Source: Variovorax paradoxus (GTDB lineage Bacteria > Pseudomonadota > Gammaproteobacteria > Burkholderiales > Burkholderiaceae_C). From it: a DNA stretch of 64,000 bases. A program made the translations under genes and the position numbers. The stretch spans positions 2,728,001 to 2,792,000 of the forward strand of contig CP063166.1 in the NCBI GenBank assembly GCA_016806145.1, read 5' to 3'. Of the stretch, positions 1 to 8,869 are shown piece after piece; the stretch's first letter is position 1, and the number at the start of each line of letters is the position of its first letter. Below the pieces are notes generated by a model. It was not told the origin of the DNA. It worked only from the letters and a program-made list of their open reading frames with translations, and ran no database searches.

Positions 1-783
1 CCGACCTTTCTCGGCGCGGTCGACGAGCAGATCGCCAAGGAAGCCAAGAAGGCCTTCGACAAGCAGGGCCTGAAGATCGAGCTCGGCGTGAAGGTCGGCG
101 AGATCAAGTCGGGCAAGAACGGCGTGAGCGTGGCCTGGACCAACGCCAAGGGCGAGGCCCAGACGCTCGAGGTCGACAAGCTGATCGTCTCGATCGGCCG
201 CGTGCCCAACACCATCGGCCTGAACGCCGAAGCCGTGGGCCTGAAGCTCGACGAGCGCGGCGCCATCGCCGTGGACGACGACTGCAAGACCAGCCTGCCG
301 AACGTGTGGGCGATCGGCGACGTGGTGCGCGGCCCGATGCTCGCGCACAAGGCGGAAGAAGAGGGCGTTGCCGTGGCCGAGCGCATTGCCGGCCAGCACG
401 GGCACGTCAACTTCAACACCGTGCCGTGGGTGATCTACACCAGCCCCGAGATCGCATGGGTCGGCCAGACCGAGCAGCAGCTCAAGGCCTCGGGCCGCGC
501 CTACAAGGCCGGCACCTTCCCGTTTCTGGCCAACGGCCGCGCGCGTGCGCTCGGCGACACGACCGGCATGGTCAAGTTCCTGGCCGACGCGGCCACGGAC
601 GAGATCCTGGGCGTGCACATCGTCGGCCCGCAGGCCAGCGAACTGATCTCCGAAGCCGTGGTGGCGATGGAGTTCAAGGCCAGCGCCGAGGACATCGCGC
701 GCATCTGCCACGCGCACCCCTCGCTGTCGGAAGCCACCAAGGAAGCCGCGCTCGCGGTGGACAAGCGCACGCTGAACTTCTGA
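1..783 (+). CDS. lpdA: Dihydrolipoyl dehydrogenase (E3), 3' part only
   Basis: The frame is open from base 1, so the 5' part with the FAD-binding and redox-disulfide region lies outside the window; 260 residues remain. E3 reoxidises dihydrolipoamide on E2 of 2-oxoglutarate or pyruvate dehydrogenase, passing electrons through FAD to NAD+. Visible are the end of the NAD domain (SIGRVPNT), the second FAD motif ([17 protein letters not shown]) and the dimerisation domain ending with the His-Glu dyad segment [13 protein letters not shown]. The following zapE gene is a common neighbour of odhL/lpdA at the end of the sucA-sucB-lpdA operon in betaproteobacteria. Which complex it serves cannot be decided from this fragment. 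Confidence 0.95.
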   Translation, partial: PTFLGAVDEQIAKEAKKAFDKQGLKIELGVKVGEIKSGKNGVSVAWTNAKGEAQTLEVDKLIVSIGRVPNTIGLNAEAVGLKLDERGAIAVDDDCKTSLPNVWAIGDVVRGPMLAHKAEEEGVAVAERIAGQHGHVNFNTVPWVIYTSPEIAWVGQTEQQLKASGRAYKAGTFPFLANGRARALGDTTGMVKFLADAATDEILGVHIVGPQASELISEAVVAMEFKASAEDIARICHAHPSLSEATKEAALAVDKRTLNF

Positions 784-798
784 TCAGCGGCGACCCCG

Positions 799-829
799 CT
801 GCGGGCGGCCCTTCGCGGGCCGCCCGCAG
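799..829 (+). terminator. Perfect 13-bp hairpin after lpdA
   Basis: A perfect 13-bp inverted repeat (799-811 with 817-829) with a 5-base loop containing TTCG lies 16 bases after the lpdA stop. There is no T-run after it, so it may be a 3'-end stabiliser or a weak or Rho-assisted terminator rather than a classical intrinsic one. Confidence 0.5.
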
Positions 830-856
830 CCACCCCATACCTAGCATTCCGATCCC

Positions 857-1954
857 TTGAGCGTCAAACAGGCCTATGAAGCGGAACTCGCGGCACGCGG
901 GTTCAAGAGCGACCCCGCGCAGATGCGGGCCGTCGAGGCGCTCGACCGCTGCGCCGCGGAATGGGCGGCCTACAAGTCGCAGCGTTCCAACGCACTGAAG
1001 AAGCTCATCAACCGGCCCGAGCTGCCGCGCGGCGTCTACATGTACGGCGGGGTGGGGCGCGGGAAGAGCTTCCTGATGGACCTCTTCTTCAACGCCGTGC
1101 CGCTGCGGCGCAAGACGCGCCTGCACTTCCACGAGTTCATGCGCGAGGTGCACCGCGAACTGCGCGAGCTGCAGGGCACCGTCAACCCGCTCGACGAGCT
1201 GGGCCTGCGCATCTCGAAGCGCTACAAGCTGATCTGTTTCGACGAGTTCCACGTCGCCGACATCACCGACGCGATGATCCTGCATCGGCTGCTGATCGCG
1301 CTGTTCGAGAACGGCGTGGGCTTCGTCACCACTTCCAATTTCAAGCCCGACGACCTCTATCCCGGCGGGCTGCACCGCGACCGCATCCTGCCCGCCATCG
1401 AGCTGCTGAACCAGAAGCTCGAGGTGCTCAGCGTGGACAACGGCACCGACTACCGGCGCCGCACCATGGAGCAGCTGCGCATGTACCTCACGCCGAACGA
1501 CGGCGAGACCGAGAAGGAAATGCGCAAGGCCTTCGAGAAGCTGGCCGAGACCGCCGACGAGAACCCGGTGCTGCACATCGAGTCGCGCGAGATCCGCGCG
1601 CGGCGCAAGGCCGGCGGCGTGGTGTGGTTCGATTTCAAGACGCTGTGCGGCGGTCCGCGCTCGCAGAACGACTACCTCGAGATCGCGAGCCAGTTCCACA
1701 CGGTGCTGCTGTCCGACGTGCCGCACATGCCGGTGCGCATGGCCTCCGAGGCGCGCCGCTTCACCTGGCTGGTCGACGTGCTGTACGACCGCCGCGTGAA
1801 GCTCATCATGTCGGCCGAGGTGCCGGCCGAGGCGTTGTATACCGAGGGGCCGCTGGCGCACGAGTTTCCGCGCACGGTCTCGCGGCTCAACGAGATGCAG
1901 TCGGCCGAATTCCTCGCGCTGGAACGCCGCATCGTCGACACTCGCCTCACATGA
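857..1954 (+). CDS. zapE: Cell division ATPase ZapE (AFG1 family)
   Basis: A 365-residue AFG1-like P-loop ATPase. In Escherichia coli ZapE associates with the Z-ring and destabilises FtsZ polymers; mitochondrial AFG1 has a protein quality-control role. Walker A (GGVGRGKS) is at residues 64-71 and Walker B (LICFDEF) at about 125-131, both normal for the family. The start is TTG at 857: no earlier or nearby ATG fits, and no good Shine-Dalgarno sequence is visible. A -10-like TAGCAT at 842-847 suggests a promoter of its own. The stop overlaps the next gene's ATG (ATGA), so the two are translationally coupled. Confidence 0.93.
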   Translation: MSVKQAYEAELAARGFKSDPAQMRAVEALDRCAAEWAAYKSQRSNALKKLINRPELPRGVYMYGGVGRGKSFLMDLFFNAVPLRRKTRLHFHEFMREVHRELRELQGTVNPLDELGLRISKRYKLICFDEFHVADITDAMILHRLLIALFENGVGFVTTSNFKPDDLYPGGLHRDRILPAIELLNQKLEVLSVDNGTDYRRRTMEQLRMYLTPNDGETEKEMRKAFEKLAETADENPVLHIESREIRARRKAGGVVWFDFKTLCGGPRSQNDYLEIASQFHTVLLSDVPHMPVRMASEARRFTWLVDVLYDRRVKLIMSAEVPAEALYTEGPLAHEFPRTVSRLNEMQSAEFLALERRIVDTRLT

Positions 1955-2613
1955 AGAAAACCCTCGTCCTTGCCCTGTGGATGTCGTTGGCCGGCCTGCC
2001 GGTCTGGGCCCAGTCCAACGCCGCCGCCGGCGTCGCCGACCTCGAAGCCGAACGCAACCGCCTGGCCACCGAGCGCGCCGCCATCGAGGCGCGCTACGAG
2101 AGCGAGCGCAAGGCCTGCTACGCCAAGTTCGCGGTCGAGGACTGCCTGCGCGACAGCCGCGCGCGCCGCCGCACCGAGAACGACCACCTCAAGCGCCAGG
2201 AATCGTCGATCAACGACATCGAGCGCCAGCGCCGCGGCGCCGCCGAGCTGCGCAAGCTCGACGAGAAGAAGGCCACCGAACGCCCGCAGGATTCCGCGCA
2301 GCAGCGCGAGCAGTCCCAGCAGAACCAGCGCGAGCGCGAACAGCGCGCCGCCGACCACGCCCAGGGCCGTGCCACGACGGCCGCCGAGGCGCCCGAGCGC
2401 CAGCGCCAGTTCGACCAGAAGCAGACCAACCAGGCGGCCGAACAGGCCAAGGCCGCGCAGCGCCGTGCCGAAGCACCCGAGCAGGTTCAGCGCTACGAGG
2501 AGAAGCAGCGCAAGGCCGAGGAGCATCGCGCGAGCCGCGAGCGCCAGAACAGCCACCGCACCAAGCCGCGCGGCGCGCCGCTGCCGCCTGCGGAACCGGC
2601 CGCGAAGCCCTGA
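1951..2613 (+). CDS. Secreted, highly charged coiled-coil protein of unknown function
   Basis: 220 residues. A signal peptide (MKKTLVLALWMSLAGLPVWA) is followed by a mature chain dominated by Arg, Glu, Gln, Ala and Lys, with long predicted helices and little hydrophobic content. Two cysteines lie near residues 53 and 62 (KACYAKFAVEDCLRD), possibly a periplasmic disulfide. The ATG overlaps the zapE stop by four bases, so it is probably expressed with zapE. No family is recognised. It could be a periplasmic scaffold or an envelope-stress protein, but that is a guess. Confidence 0.8.
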   Translation: MKKTLVLALWMSLAGLPVWAQSNAAAGVADLEAERNRLATERAAIEARYESERKACYAKFAVEDCLRDSRARRRTENDHLKRQESSINDIERQRRGAAELRKLDEKKATERPQDSAQQREQSQQNQREREQRAADHAQGRATTAAEAPERQRQFDQKQTNQAAEQAKAAQRRAEAPEQVQRYEEKQRKAEEHRASRERQNSHRTKPRGAPLPPAEPAAKP

Positions 2614-2650
2614 GCGCTTCGCAACGGCCCATGGACTTTGGGCCGCGGAT

Positions 2651-3418
2651 TCAGGCCGCCGGCAGCGGTTCGAGCTTGAGTACCGCGATCGAGATGTTGT
2701 CGCCGGTGCCATGCGCCCGGCGGCGTGCTTCGCCCACCAGGATTTCCACCGCGTCGCGCGGCGGCTGCGCATTCAGCACGCTCGCGAGCTCCTCGGGGGT
2801 GAAGTAATGCCACAGGCCGTCGCTGCAGGCCATCAGCAGGTCGCCGGGCTGCATCCTCGGCACATGGTCGGGCGCGATCGGCGGCGGCGTCGAGCGCATG
2901 CCCAGGCAGCCGAGCAGGATGTTGCCCTGCGGATGCACGTTGGCCTCGGCCTCGGTGATCTCGCCGCGGTCGATCAGCGTCTGCACGTACGAATGGTCGC
3001 GCGTGCGCTTGATCAGCCGGCCGTCGCGGAAGTGGTAGATGCGCGAATCGCCCGCATGGATCCAGGCGCAGTCGCCGTTCGGGTTCATGAGGAAGGCGGC
3101 CAGCGTGCTGTGCGGTTCCTGCTCGCTCGACACGGCCGTGAGCTTGATCACCGTGTGCGCGTCCTCGAGCAACTGGCGCAGCAGCGCCTCGGCCTGGTCG
3201 CGCACGGGGTTGTAGCGCGCGAACAGCTGGCGCGCGGTCATCAGCACCTGGTCGGAGGCCTTGCGGCCGCCGCTGCGTCCGCCCATGCCGTCGGCCACCA
3301 CGGCCAGCACGCAGCCCGGCGTTCGCGGATGCGCGATCAGCAGCACCTGGTCCTGCTGGTAGGGGCGGTCGCCCTTGTGTAGGCCGGTGGCGGCAACGAG
3401 TCGGAAGCCTTGGGTCAT
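2651..3418 (-). CDS. PP2C-family serine/threonine protein phosphatase
   Basis: 255 residues with the metal-binding motifs of PP2C/Stp phosphatases: a short N-terminal segment with DRPYQQDQ, then VADGMGGRSGG, then AGDSRIYHFRDG and a late SDGLW. These Asp and Gly residues hold the Mn/Mg pair that activates water for dephosphorylating Ser/Thr. It is a single soluble domain with no membrane segment. No partner kinase is adjacent, so the substrate is unknown; a link to a Hanks-type kinase or a type VI secretion system elsewhere is possible. It lies between two + strand genes and is divergent from the DUF465 gene at 3485. The start chosen is the ATG at 3418. Confidence 0.88.
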   Translation of the reverse strand: MTQGFRLVAATGLHKGDRPYQQDQVLLIAHPRTPGCVLAVVADGMGGRSGGRKASDQVLMTARQLFARYNPVRDQAEALLRQLLEDAHTVIKLTAVSSEQEPHSTLAAFLMNPNGDCAWIHAGDSRIYHFRDGRLIKRTRDHSYVQTLIDRGEITEAEANVHPQGNILLGCLGMRSTPPPIAPDHVPRMQPGDLLMACSDGLWHYFTPEELASVLNAQPPRDAVEILVGEARRRAHGTGDNISIAVLKLEPLPAA

Positions 3419-3484
3419 GAGCGCGAATGCGCCGATGCAGCGCCGCCTGTCTTCTCTGGAGTTCGTGTCACGACGTATTATCGA

Positions 3485-3736
3485 ATGAACACGAGCACGG
3501 GCCGCGCAGAAGATGCGCTCGCTCCTCCCACGTTGGATTCCAATCTCCACTCCCTTTCCCGCCAACTGATCGAGCTGCGCATCGAGCATGCGGACCTCGA
3601 CGCGTCCATCGACGGCCTGAGCGAGGTCGTGCCGCGGGACGAACTGCTGCTGCGCCGCCTCAAGAAGCGCCGCCTCGCGCTGCGCGACCAGATCGTGCGG
3701 CTCGAGAACGCGATCGATCCGAAGGAGCCCGCATGA
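3485..3736 (+). CDS. YdcH/DUF465 family small coiled-coil protein
   Basis: 83 residues. The C-terminal two-thirds forms the helical hairpin typical of DUF465 (HADLDASIDGL, then LLRRLKKRRLALRDQIVRLE). The function of this family is unknown. The ATG at 3485 is preferred over an upstream in-frame GTG at 3410 because the family is short. The stop overlaps the ATG of the helicase gene (ATGA), so the two are coupled. Confidence 0.8.
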   Translation: MNTSTGRAEDALAPPTLDSNLHSLSRQLIELRIEHADLDASIDGLSEVVPRDELLLRRLKKRRLALRDQIVRLENAIDPKEPA

Positions 3737-5895
3737 GCGCGGTGGGCATGGAAGACACGCTCGCATCGAAGGTGCTGGAAGCTTTCTCGGACGGCGGCGT
3801 GCTCTCGCGCGCGGCCGAGCAGTTCCGCGAACGCTCGGGCCAGACCGAGATGGCGATGGCCGTGGCGCGCACCATCGAGCAGGGCGGCATGCTGGTGGTC
3901 GAGGCGGGCACCGGCGTCGGCAAGACCTTCTCGTACCTGGTGCCCGCGCTGCTGAGCGGCGAGCGCGTGCTGCTCTCGACCGCCACCAAGGCGCTGCAGG
4001 ACCAGCTCTTCGGCCGCGACCTGCCGCGACTCGTGGAAGCGCTGGGCCTGCCGGTGCGCACCGCGCTGCTCAAGGGCCGCGGCAGCTACCTCTGCCTGCA
4101 CCGGCTCGACATGGCGCGCCACGACGCCTCGCTGCCCGAGCGTGGCAGCCTGCGCACGCTGGCGAAGATCGAGCAATGGTCCAAGGCCACGCGCACCGGC
4201 GACCTCGCCGAACTGCCGGGGCTCGACGAGCGCTCGCCGCTGATCCCGCTGGTGAGCTCCACGCGCGAGAACTGCCTGGGCGCGCAGTGCCCGCAGTTCA
4301 AGCCCTGCCACGTCAACCTCGCGCGGCGCGAGGCGCTCGCGGCCGACGTGGTGGTCATCAACCACCACCTGTTCTTCGCCGACCTCGCGGTGCGCGAGAC
4401 CGGCATGGCCGAGCTGCTGCCGAGCGTCAGCGTGGTGGTGTTCGACGAGGCGCACCAGCTCAACGAGACCGGCGTGCAGTTCCTCGGCACCAACCTCGGC
4501 ACCGGGCAGGCGCTCGACTTCGCGCGCGACGTGCTCGCGGCCGGCCTCACGCATGCGCGCGGGCTTGTCGACTGGCAGGGCATCGTGGCCGGGCTCGAGC
4601 GCGCGGCGCGCGAGCTGCGGCTGACGGTGGGCAAGCAGTGGCCGGGTGCGAAGCTGCGCTGGGCCGGGCCCTCGCCAGAGGGCATCGGCGAACACGAATG
4701 GCAGGGTGCGCTCGACACGCTGCAGATCGCCTTCGAGGAAGCGGCCGAAGGGCTCGACACGGTCAGCGAGCTGTCGCCCGATTTCGTGCGGCTGCTCGAG
4801 CGCGCGCGCGAACTCGCGAAGCGCGCCGCCAAGTTCGCGCGCGCCTGCGCGCCGGAATCGGTGCGCTGGGTCGACGTGGGCACGCAGCTGCGGCTGGTGG
4901 AATCGCCACTCGACATCGCGGAGGCGATGCGCACGCGCGTGCTCAAGATCGCCAAGCCACGCGACGACGAGGCGCCGGCGCCCGGCGCCCGCGAGGCCGT
5001 CGACGACTACGACGCCTGGCTCGATGCGCAGGGCGGCGGCGACGACGATGACGACGAGCCGCCGCGCGCGCACGAGCCCGAACCCGCGGCCACCGAGCGC
5101 CGCCGCCGCGCCTGGGTCTTCACCTCCGCCACGCTGGGCGACGACCCCACGCTGCGCTGGTTCACCGAACCGTGCGGCCTCGAGGACGCGGAGGTGCTGC
5201 GCGTGCGCAGCCCCTTCGACTACGCCGCGCAGGCCGCGCTGTACGTGCCGCGCGCCTTCCCCAAGCCCAACGAGCCCTCGCACAGCCTGCGCGTGGCGCA
5301 ACTGGCCGCGCGCGGCGCCGGCGCGCTCGGCGGCCGCACGCTGGTGCTGACGACCACGCTGCGCGCGCTGCGCACCGTGGGCGACGAGATCCGCCAGCAG
5401 ATCGAGCGCCTGGGCATCGAGCGGCGGCCCGAGGTGCTGGTGCAGGGCGAACTGCCCAAGCGGGTGCTGATGGACCGCTTCCGCGAGGGCGACACGATGG
5501 GGCGCCCCGGCTGCGTGCTGGTCGCCTCGGCCTCGTTCTGGGAAGGCTTCGATGCGCCCGGCGACGCCCTGCAGCTGGTGGTGATCGACAAGCTGCCGTT
5601 CCCGCCGCCCAACGATCCGCTGGTCGAGGCGCGCTCGCAGCGGCTTGAGGCGCAGGGCCGCAGCTCCTTCGGCGACTACTCGCTGCCCGAGGCCGCGGTG
5701 GCGCTCAAGCAGGGGGCGGGGCGCTTGATCCGGCGCGAGACCGACAGCGGCGTGCTCGTGATCTGCGACACGCGCCTGGTCGCGATGGGCTATGGCCGCC
5801 GCCTGCTCGGGGCGCTGCCGCCGATGCGGCGGCTCGAGACCGAGGCCGACCTCGACGCGGCGATCGCGGAGCTGGCCGTGCCGGTGCAGGACTGA
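3733..5895 (+). CDS. DinG/YoaA-type iron-sulfur ATP-dependent DNA helicase
   Basis: 720 residues, an XPD-like superfamily 2 5'-3' helicase. Walker A (AGTGVGKT) is at 58-65 and the DEAH box (VVVFDEAH) at 234-241. Four cysteines at 121, 181, 186 and 192 fit the [4Fe-4S] ligands of DinG and YoaA. The helicase C-terminal domain includes SATLGDDPTLRWFTEP, FWEGFDAPGD and the late QGAGRLIRRETD. A strongly acidic insert (Asp/Glu/Pro-rich, about 425-455) precedes motif III and looks like a disordered linker. The family unwinds R-loops and damaged replication intermediates. The size and missing nuclease domain favour YoaA or proteobacterial DinG, which I cannot separate here. Confidence 0.9.
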   Translation: MSAVGMEDTLASKVLEAFSDGGVLSRAAEQFRERSGQTEMAMAVARTIEQGGMLVVEAGTGVGKTFSYLVPALLSGERVLLSTATKALQDQLFGRDLPRLVEALGLPVRTALLKGRGSYLCLHRLDMARHDASLPERGSLRTLAKIEQWSKATRTGDLAELPGLDERSPLIPLVSSTRENCLGAQCPQFKPCHVNLARREALAADVVVINHHLFFADLAVRETGMAELLPSVSVVVFDEAHQLNETGVQFLGTNLGTGQALDFARDVLAAGLTHARGLVDWQGIVAGLERAARELRLTVGKQWPGAKLRWAGPSPEGIGEHEWQGALDTLQIAFEEAAEGLDTVSELSPDFVRLLERARELAKRAAKFARACAPESVRWVDVGTQLRLVESPLDIAEAMRTRVLKIAKPRDDEAPAPGAREAVDDYDAWLDAQGGGDDDDDEPPRAHEPEPAATERRRRAWVFTSATLGDDPTLRWFTEPCGLEDAEVLRVRSPFDYAAQAALYVPRAFPKPNEPSHSLRVAQLAARGAGALGGRTLVLTTTLRALRTVGDEIRQQIERLGIERRPEVLVQGELPKRVLMDRFREGDTMGRPGCVLVASASFWEGFDAPGDALQLVVIDKLPFPPPNDPLVEARSQRLEAQGRSSFGDYSLPEAAVALKQGAGRLIRRETDSGVLVICDTRLVAMGYGRRLLGALPPMRRLETEADLDAAIAELAVPVQD

Positions 5896-5916
5896 AGTTC
5901 GCGCCGCGCGGGCGAT

Positions 5917-5950
5917 AAAAAAGCCCGAGGGCTCGCGCCGTCGGGCTTTT
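5917..5950. terminator. Bidirectional intrinsic terminator between helicase gene and bamD
   Basis: A 10-bp stem (AAAAGCCCGA at 5919-5928 with TCGGGCTTTT at 5941-5950) has an A-tract on one side and a T-tract on the other. It can therefore end transcription from both convergent genes. Confidence 0.85.
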
Positions 5951-5989
5951 CGTGTCTCTGGCGTCAGCCGAACCGGCTGGCCAGCGCCA

Positions 5990-6793
5990 TCACCACATCT
6001 TCCACCAGGGATCGTCCTTGGTCTTGAAGCCCTGGGTCAGGTAGGTGCTCTGCGGGTAGTTGGAGGTCAGCACGCGCTGCGCGTCGTCGCGCAGATCGTT
6101 CATGCCGAGCGCGTCGTATGAGCGCACGATGATGTAGAGCGCTTCCTCGACGGCGGGCACTTCGCGGTAGTCGGCGATCGCGCTCTGGGCGCGGTTGATG
6201 GCCGCCAGGTAGGCGCCGCGCGAGTAGTAGTAGCGCGCCACGTGAACCTCGTACTGGGCGAGCGAATTCACGATGTAGTTCATGCGCTGGCGCGCATCGG
6301 GCGTGTAGCGCGAGTCGGGGAAGCGGGTGACCAGCTCCTTGAACGACTCGAACGACTCCTTGGCCGCCTTCTGGTCGCGCTCCGACAGGTCCTGACGCGT
6401 GAGGAACGCGAACATGCCGAGGTCGTCGTTGAAGTTGACCACGCCCTTGAGGTACAGCGCATAGTCGAGCGCGGGGCTGGCGGGGTGCAGCTTCAGGAAG
6501 CGGTCGATGGTGGAGACCGCGGCGGCCTTGTCGCCACCCTTGTACTGGGCGTAGGCCTTCTCGAGCTGGGCCTGCTGGGCCAGGGGGGTGCCGGCGGCGC
6601 GGCCCTCGAGCTTCTCGTACAGCGGCACGGCCTTGTCGTAGGCGCCGGAACCGGCCTCGTCCTTGGCCTCGGCGTAGATCCGGTTGGGGCTCCAGGTCGC
6701 GGTCTTGTCGTCCTTGGTGCTCGAACAGCCGGCGAGCAGCGCGAGGGCGCCGAGCGCCATCCAGGCTGGGACCGATAATTTGGCGCGAATCAT
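5990..6793 (-). CDS. bamD: Outer-membrane assembly lipoprotein BamD (ComL)
   Basis: 267 residues. A lipoprotein signal ends in the lipobox LAGC with Cys23 as the lipidated residue, followed by a tetratricopeptide superhelix (about 40-240). BamD is the essential lipoprotein that recruits BamA and substrate outer-membrane proteins on the periplasmic face of the outer membrane. BamB is encoded in the same window at 17752. The ATG at 6793 is chosen over an upstream in-frame codon at 6826 because it gives a standard signal peptide. The gene is divergent from rluD with only 14 bases between start codons, a common arrangement in proteobacteria. A TATAAT hexamer at 6826-6831 on this strand is a likely promoter. 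Confidence 0.95.
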   Translation of the reverse strand: MIRAKLSVPAWMALGALALLAGCSSTKDDKTATWSPNRIYAEAKDEAGSGAYDKAVPLYEKLEGRAAGTPLAQQAQLEKAYAQYKGGDKAAAVSTIDRFLKLHPASPALDYALYLKGVVNFNDDLGMFAFLTRQDLSERDQKAAKESFESFKELVTRFPDSRYTPDARQRMNYIVNSLAQYEVHVARYYYSRGAYLAAINRAQSAIADYREVPAVEEALYIIVRSYDALGMNDLRDDAQRVLTSNYPQSTYLTQGFKTKDDPWWKMW

Positions 6794-6807
6794 CACATGC
6801 GGCTTTC

Positions 6808-7833
6808 GTGAAACAGTTGCCCTCAATTATATCGACCGACCCCCGCGACAACTCCCCGGAGGCGGCCGAGCTCGACGAGGGCGCCGATCCGTCCGAAGCC
6901 AGCGAGTGGCGGGATTTCGTCGTCGACCCCGCGCAGCACGGACTGCGACTGGATCGCGCGCTGGCCGCGTTGGTTCCCGAGTTCTCGCGCAGCTACCTGC
7001 AGCAACTGATCGAGGCCGGCGCCGTCGAGCTGCAGGGCCGCGCCGCCACCAAGGCCTCGGCGGCCGTGCGGGCCGGGCAGGCGGGGCGCATCGAACTGCG
7101 GCCCACGCCCCAGAGCCAGGCCTTCCGGCCCGAGCCCATGGAGATCGTCACCGTCTACGAGGACGAGCACCTGCGCGTGATCGACAAGCCGGCCGGCCTG
7201 GTGGTGCATCCCGCCCCGGGCCACTGGAGCGGCACGCTGCTCAACGGCCTGCTCGCGCTCGATCCCAAGGCGCTGCTGCTGCCGCGCGCGGGCATCGTGC
7301 ACCGGCTCGACCGCGACACCAGCGGGTTGATGATGGTCGCGCGCACGCGAGCCGCGATGGACGCGCTGGTGGCGCTGATCGCCGCGCGCGAGGTCAAGCG
7401 CCAGTACCTGGCGCTGGGCCACAAGCCCTGGACCGGCCCGGCCGCGCGCCAGGTCGACGCGGCCATCGGCCGCGATCCGCGCAACCGGCTGCGCATGGCG
7501 GTGCTCGACCTGCAGCAGCACGCCGGCAAGACCGCCCGCACCCTGATCGAGCGCCTGGACAGCGAGGAGCGCGGTTGCGTGGTGCGCTGCACCCTCGAAA
7601 CCGGCCGCACGCACCAGATCCGCGTGCACATGGCATCGATCGGCCATCCGCTGGTGGGCGACACGCTCTACGGCGGCACGGCCGCCGCAGGCCTCGCGCG
7701 GCAGGCGCTGCATGCGTTCCGGCTGGCCTTCGTCCATCCGGTGACCAAGGCGCCGATCGCGTTGCATTCGGCCTTGCCGGCCGATCTCGCCGAGGCCTTG
7801 CGGGCCTGGGGGCTGGACTACAATCGGGCCTGA
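6808..7833 (+). CDS. rluD: 23S rRNA pseudouridine synthase RluD
   Basis: 341 residues. An N-terminal S4 RNA-binding domain (about 45-105, [11 protein letters not shown]) precedes the RluA-type catalytic domain with [11 protein letters not shown]; Asp168 is the expected nucleophile. RluD makes pseudouridines 1911, 1915 and 1917 in helix 69 of 23S rRNA and is needed for normal ribosome assembly. The start is GTG at 6808. A non-conserved acidic stretch of about 30 residues precedes the S4 domain. Location beside bamD supports RluD over RluA or RluC. Confidence 0.92.
   Translation: MKQLPSIISTDPRDNSPEAAELDEGADPSEASEWRDFVVDPAQHGLRLDRALAALVPEFSRSYLQQLIEAGAVELQGRAATKASAAVRAGQAGRIELRPTPQSQAFRPEPMEIVTVYEDEHLRVIDKPAGLVVHPAPGHWSGTLLNGLLALDPKALLLPRAGIVHRLDRDTSGLMMVARTRAAMDALVALIAAREVKRQYLALGHKPWTGPAARQVDAAIGRDPRNRLRMAVLDLQQHAGKTARTLIERLDSEERGCVVRCTLETGRTHQIRVHMASIGHPLVGDTLYGGTAAAGLARQALHAFRLAFVHPVTKAPIALHSALPADLAEALRAWGLDYNRA
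6826..6831 (-). promoter_or_regulatory. Perfect -10 hexamer for bamD, inside rluD
   Basis: Read on the minus strand, this is TATAAT, 32 bases before the bamD ATG. A TTGTCG lies 14 bases further upstream, a short spacing for a -35 box. The hexamer lies inside the 5' coding part of rluD, as expected when two divergent genes have almost no spacer. Confidence 0.5.
7819..7824 (+). promoter_or_regulatory. Candidate -10 element (TACAAT) upstream of scpB
   Basis: TACAATCGGG sits within the last codons of rluD, 149 bases before the scpB ATG. It resembles similar TANAAT elements upstream of other genes here. No clear -35 is seen. Confidence 0.3.
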
Positions 7834-7972
7834 CGGCCCCCAGGGCCGCCGCGCCGGCCACTGCTTGATGCCGGCCCCGCGTTGCATTCGCCGCGTGCCG
7901 GCAACGCCTCCTTCCATCCTTCTGAACAAAAAAAGCGTCCTCCAAGGCGCCTTTTCCCGGACAACGCGAACC

Positions 7973-8869
7973 ATGAATACGGCGGATGCCAAGCGCATTC
8001 TCGAAACCGCCTTGATCTGTTCGAGCCAGCCGCTGCCGGTGCGCGAATTGCGCGTGCTGTTCGACGACGCACTGGGTGTGGACACGATCAAGTCGCTGCT
8101 TCTCGAGCTGCAGGAAGACTGGACGCAACGCGGCCTCGAACTGGTCAGCGTGGGCAGTGGCTGGCGCTTCCAGAGCCGGCCCGAGATGCGCGACCACCTC
8201 GACCGCCTGCACCCCGAGAAGCCGCCGCGCTATACCCGTGCGGCGCTCGAGACGCTGGCCATCATCGCCTACCGTCAGCCGGTCACGCGCGGCGACATGG
8301 AAGACATCCGCGGCGTCACCATCAACTCGCTGATCCTCAAGCAGCTCGAGGACCGCAACTGGGTCGAGGTGATCGGCCACCGCGAGACCGTCGGGCGTCC
8401 GGCGCTGTACGCGACCACGCGCCAGTTCCTCGATGACCTCGGCCTGGCCTCGCTCGACCAGCTGCCGGTGATCGAGACGCCGGCGCAGCAGGCGGCGCTG
8501 GTCGATTCGCTCGAGCGCGCGGGCGGCGGCAACCAGCCGGCGCTGCCGATCGATGAGCCCGCCGCCGACGATGCGGCGGTTGCCGTGGCAGTGGAAGAGG
8601 CGCAGACTGCGCCCACCACCCCGGCAGAAGAACAACAGCCCGAAGCCCTGCAGGCGGTCGCTGACGCAGCGTCGCCCGACACGGCACCCGAGCCCGGCGA
8701 TGCCGTCGCCCTCGACGAGCGAGGCAACGGCGACGCCGAACAGCCAGCCCCCGCGCAAGCCCAGGCTTGCGCCGATACCGAACCCTCCGAAGAACCCCGC
8801 ATCGATCCCGACGCTCCGCCGCCGGACGCGACCGATCCTGACGCAGTCCTCCCCGGAAAGACCTCATGA
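7973..8869 (+). CDS. scpB: Segregation and condensation protein B, with long acidic tail
   Basis: 298 residues. The first 180 residues form the two winged-helix domains of ScpB ([33 protein letters not shown]). ScpB dimers bind ScpA and the SMC ATPase in the chromosome condensation complex. Residues from about 185 onward are an Ala/Pro/Glu/Asp-rich tail with no visible fold, longer than in well-studied ScpB. ATG 7973 follows a 139-base spacer holding a weak, imperfect hairpin (about 7928-7955). Its stop overlaps the rluB ATG (ATGA), the usual scpB-rluB coupling. scpA is not next to it. Confidence 0.9.
   Translation: MNTADAKRILETALICSSQPLPVRELRVLFDDALGVDTIKSLLLELQEDWTQRGLELVSVGSGWRFQSRPEMRDHLDRLHPEKPPRYTRAALETLAIIAYRQPVTRGDMEDIRGVTINSLILKQLEDRNWVEVIGHRETVGRPALYATTRQFLDDLGLASLDQLPVIETPAQQAALVDSLERAGGGNQPALPIDEPAADDAAVAVAVEEAQTAPTTPAEEQQPEALQAVADAASPDTAPEPGDAVALDERGNGDAEQPAPAQAQACADTEPSEEPRIDPDAPPPDATDPDAVLPGKTS

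Noticed and set aside
7928..7955. A terminator between rluD and scpB
   Set aside because: The A-run and T-run arms pair only with a bulge and a short stem, so it was mentioned under scpB but not called.
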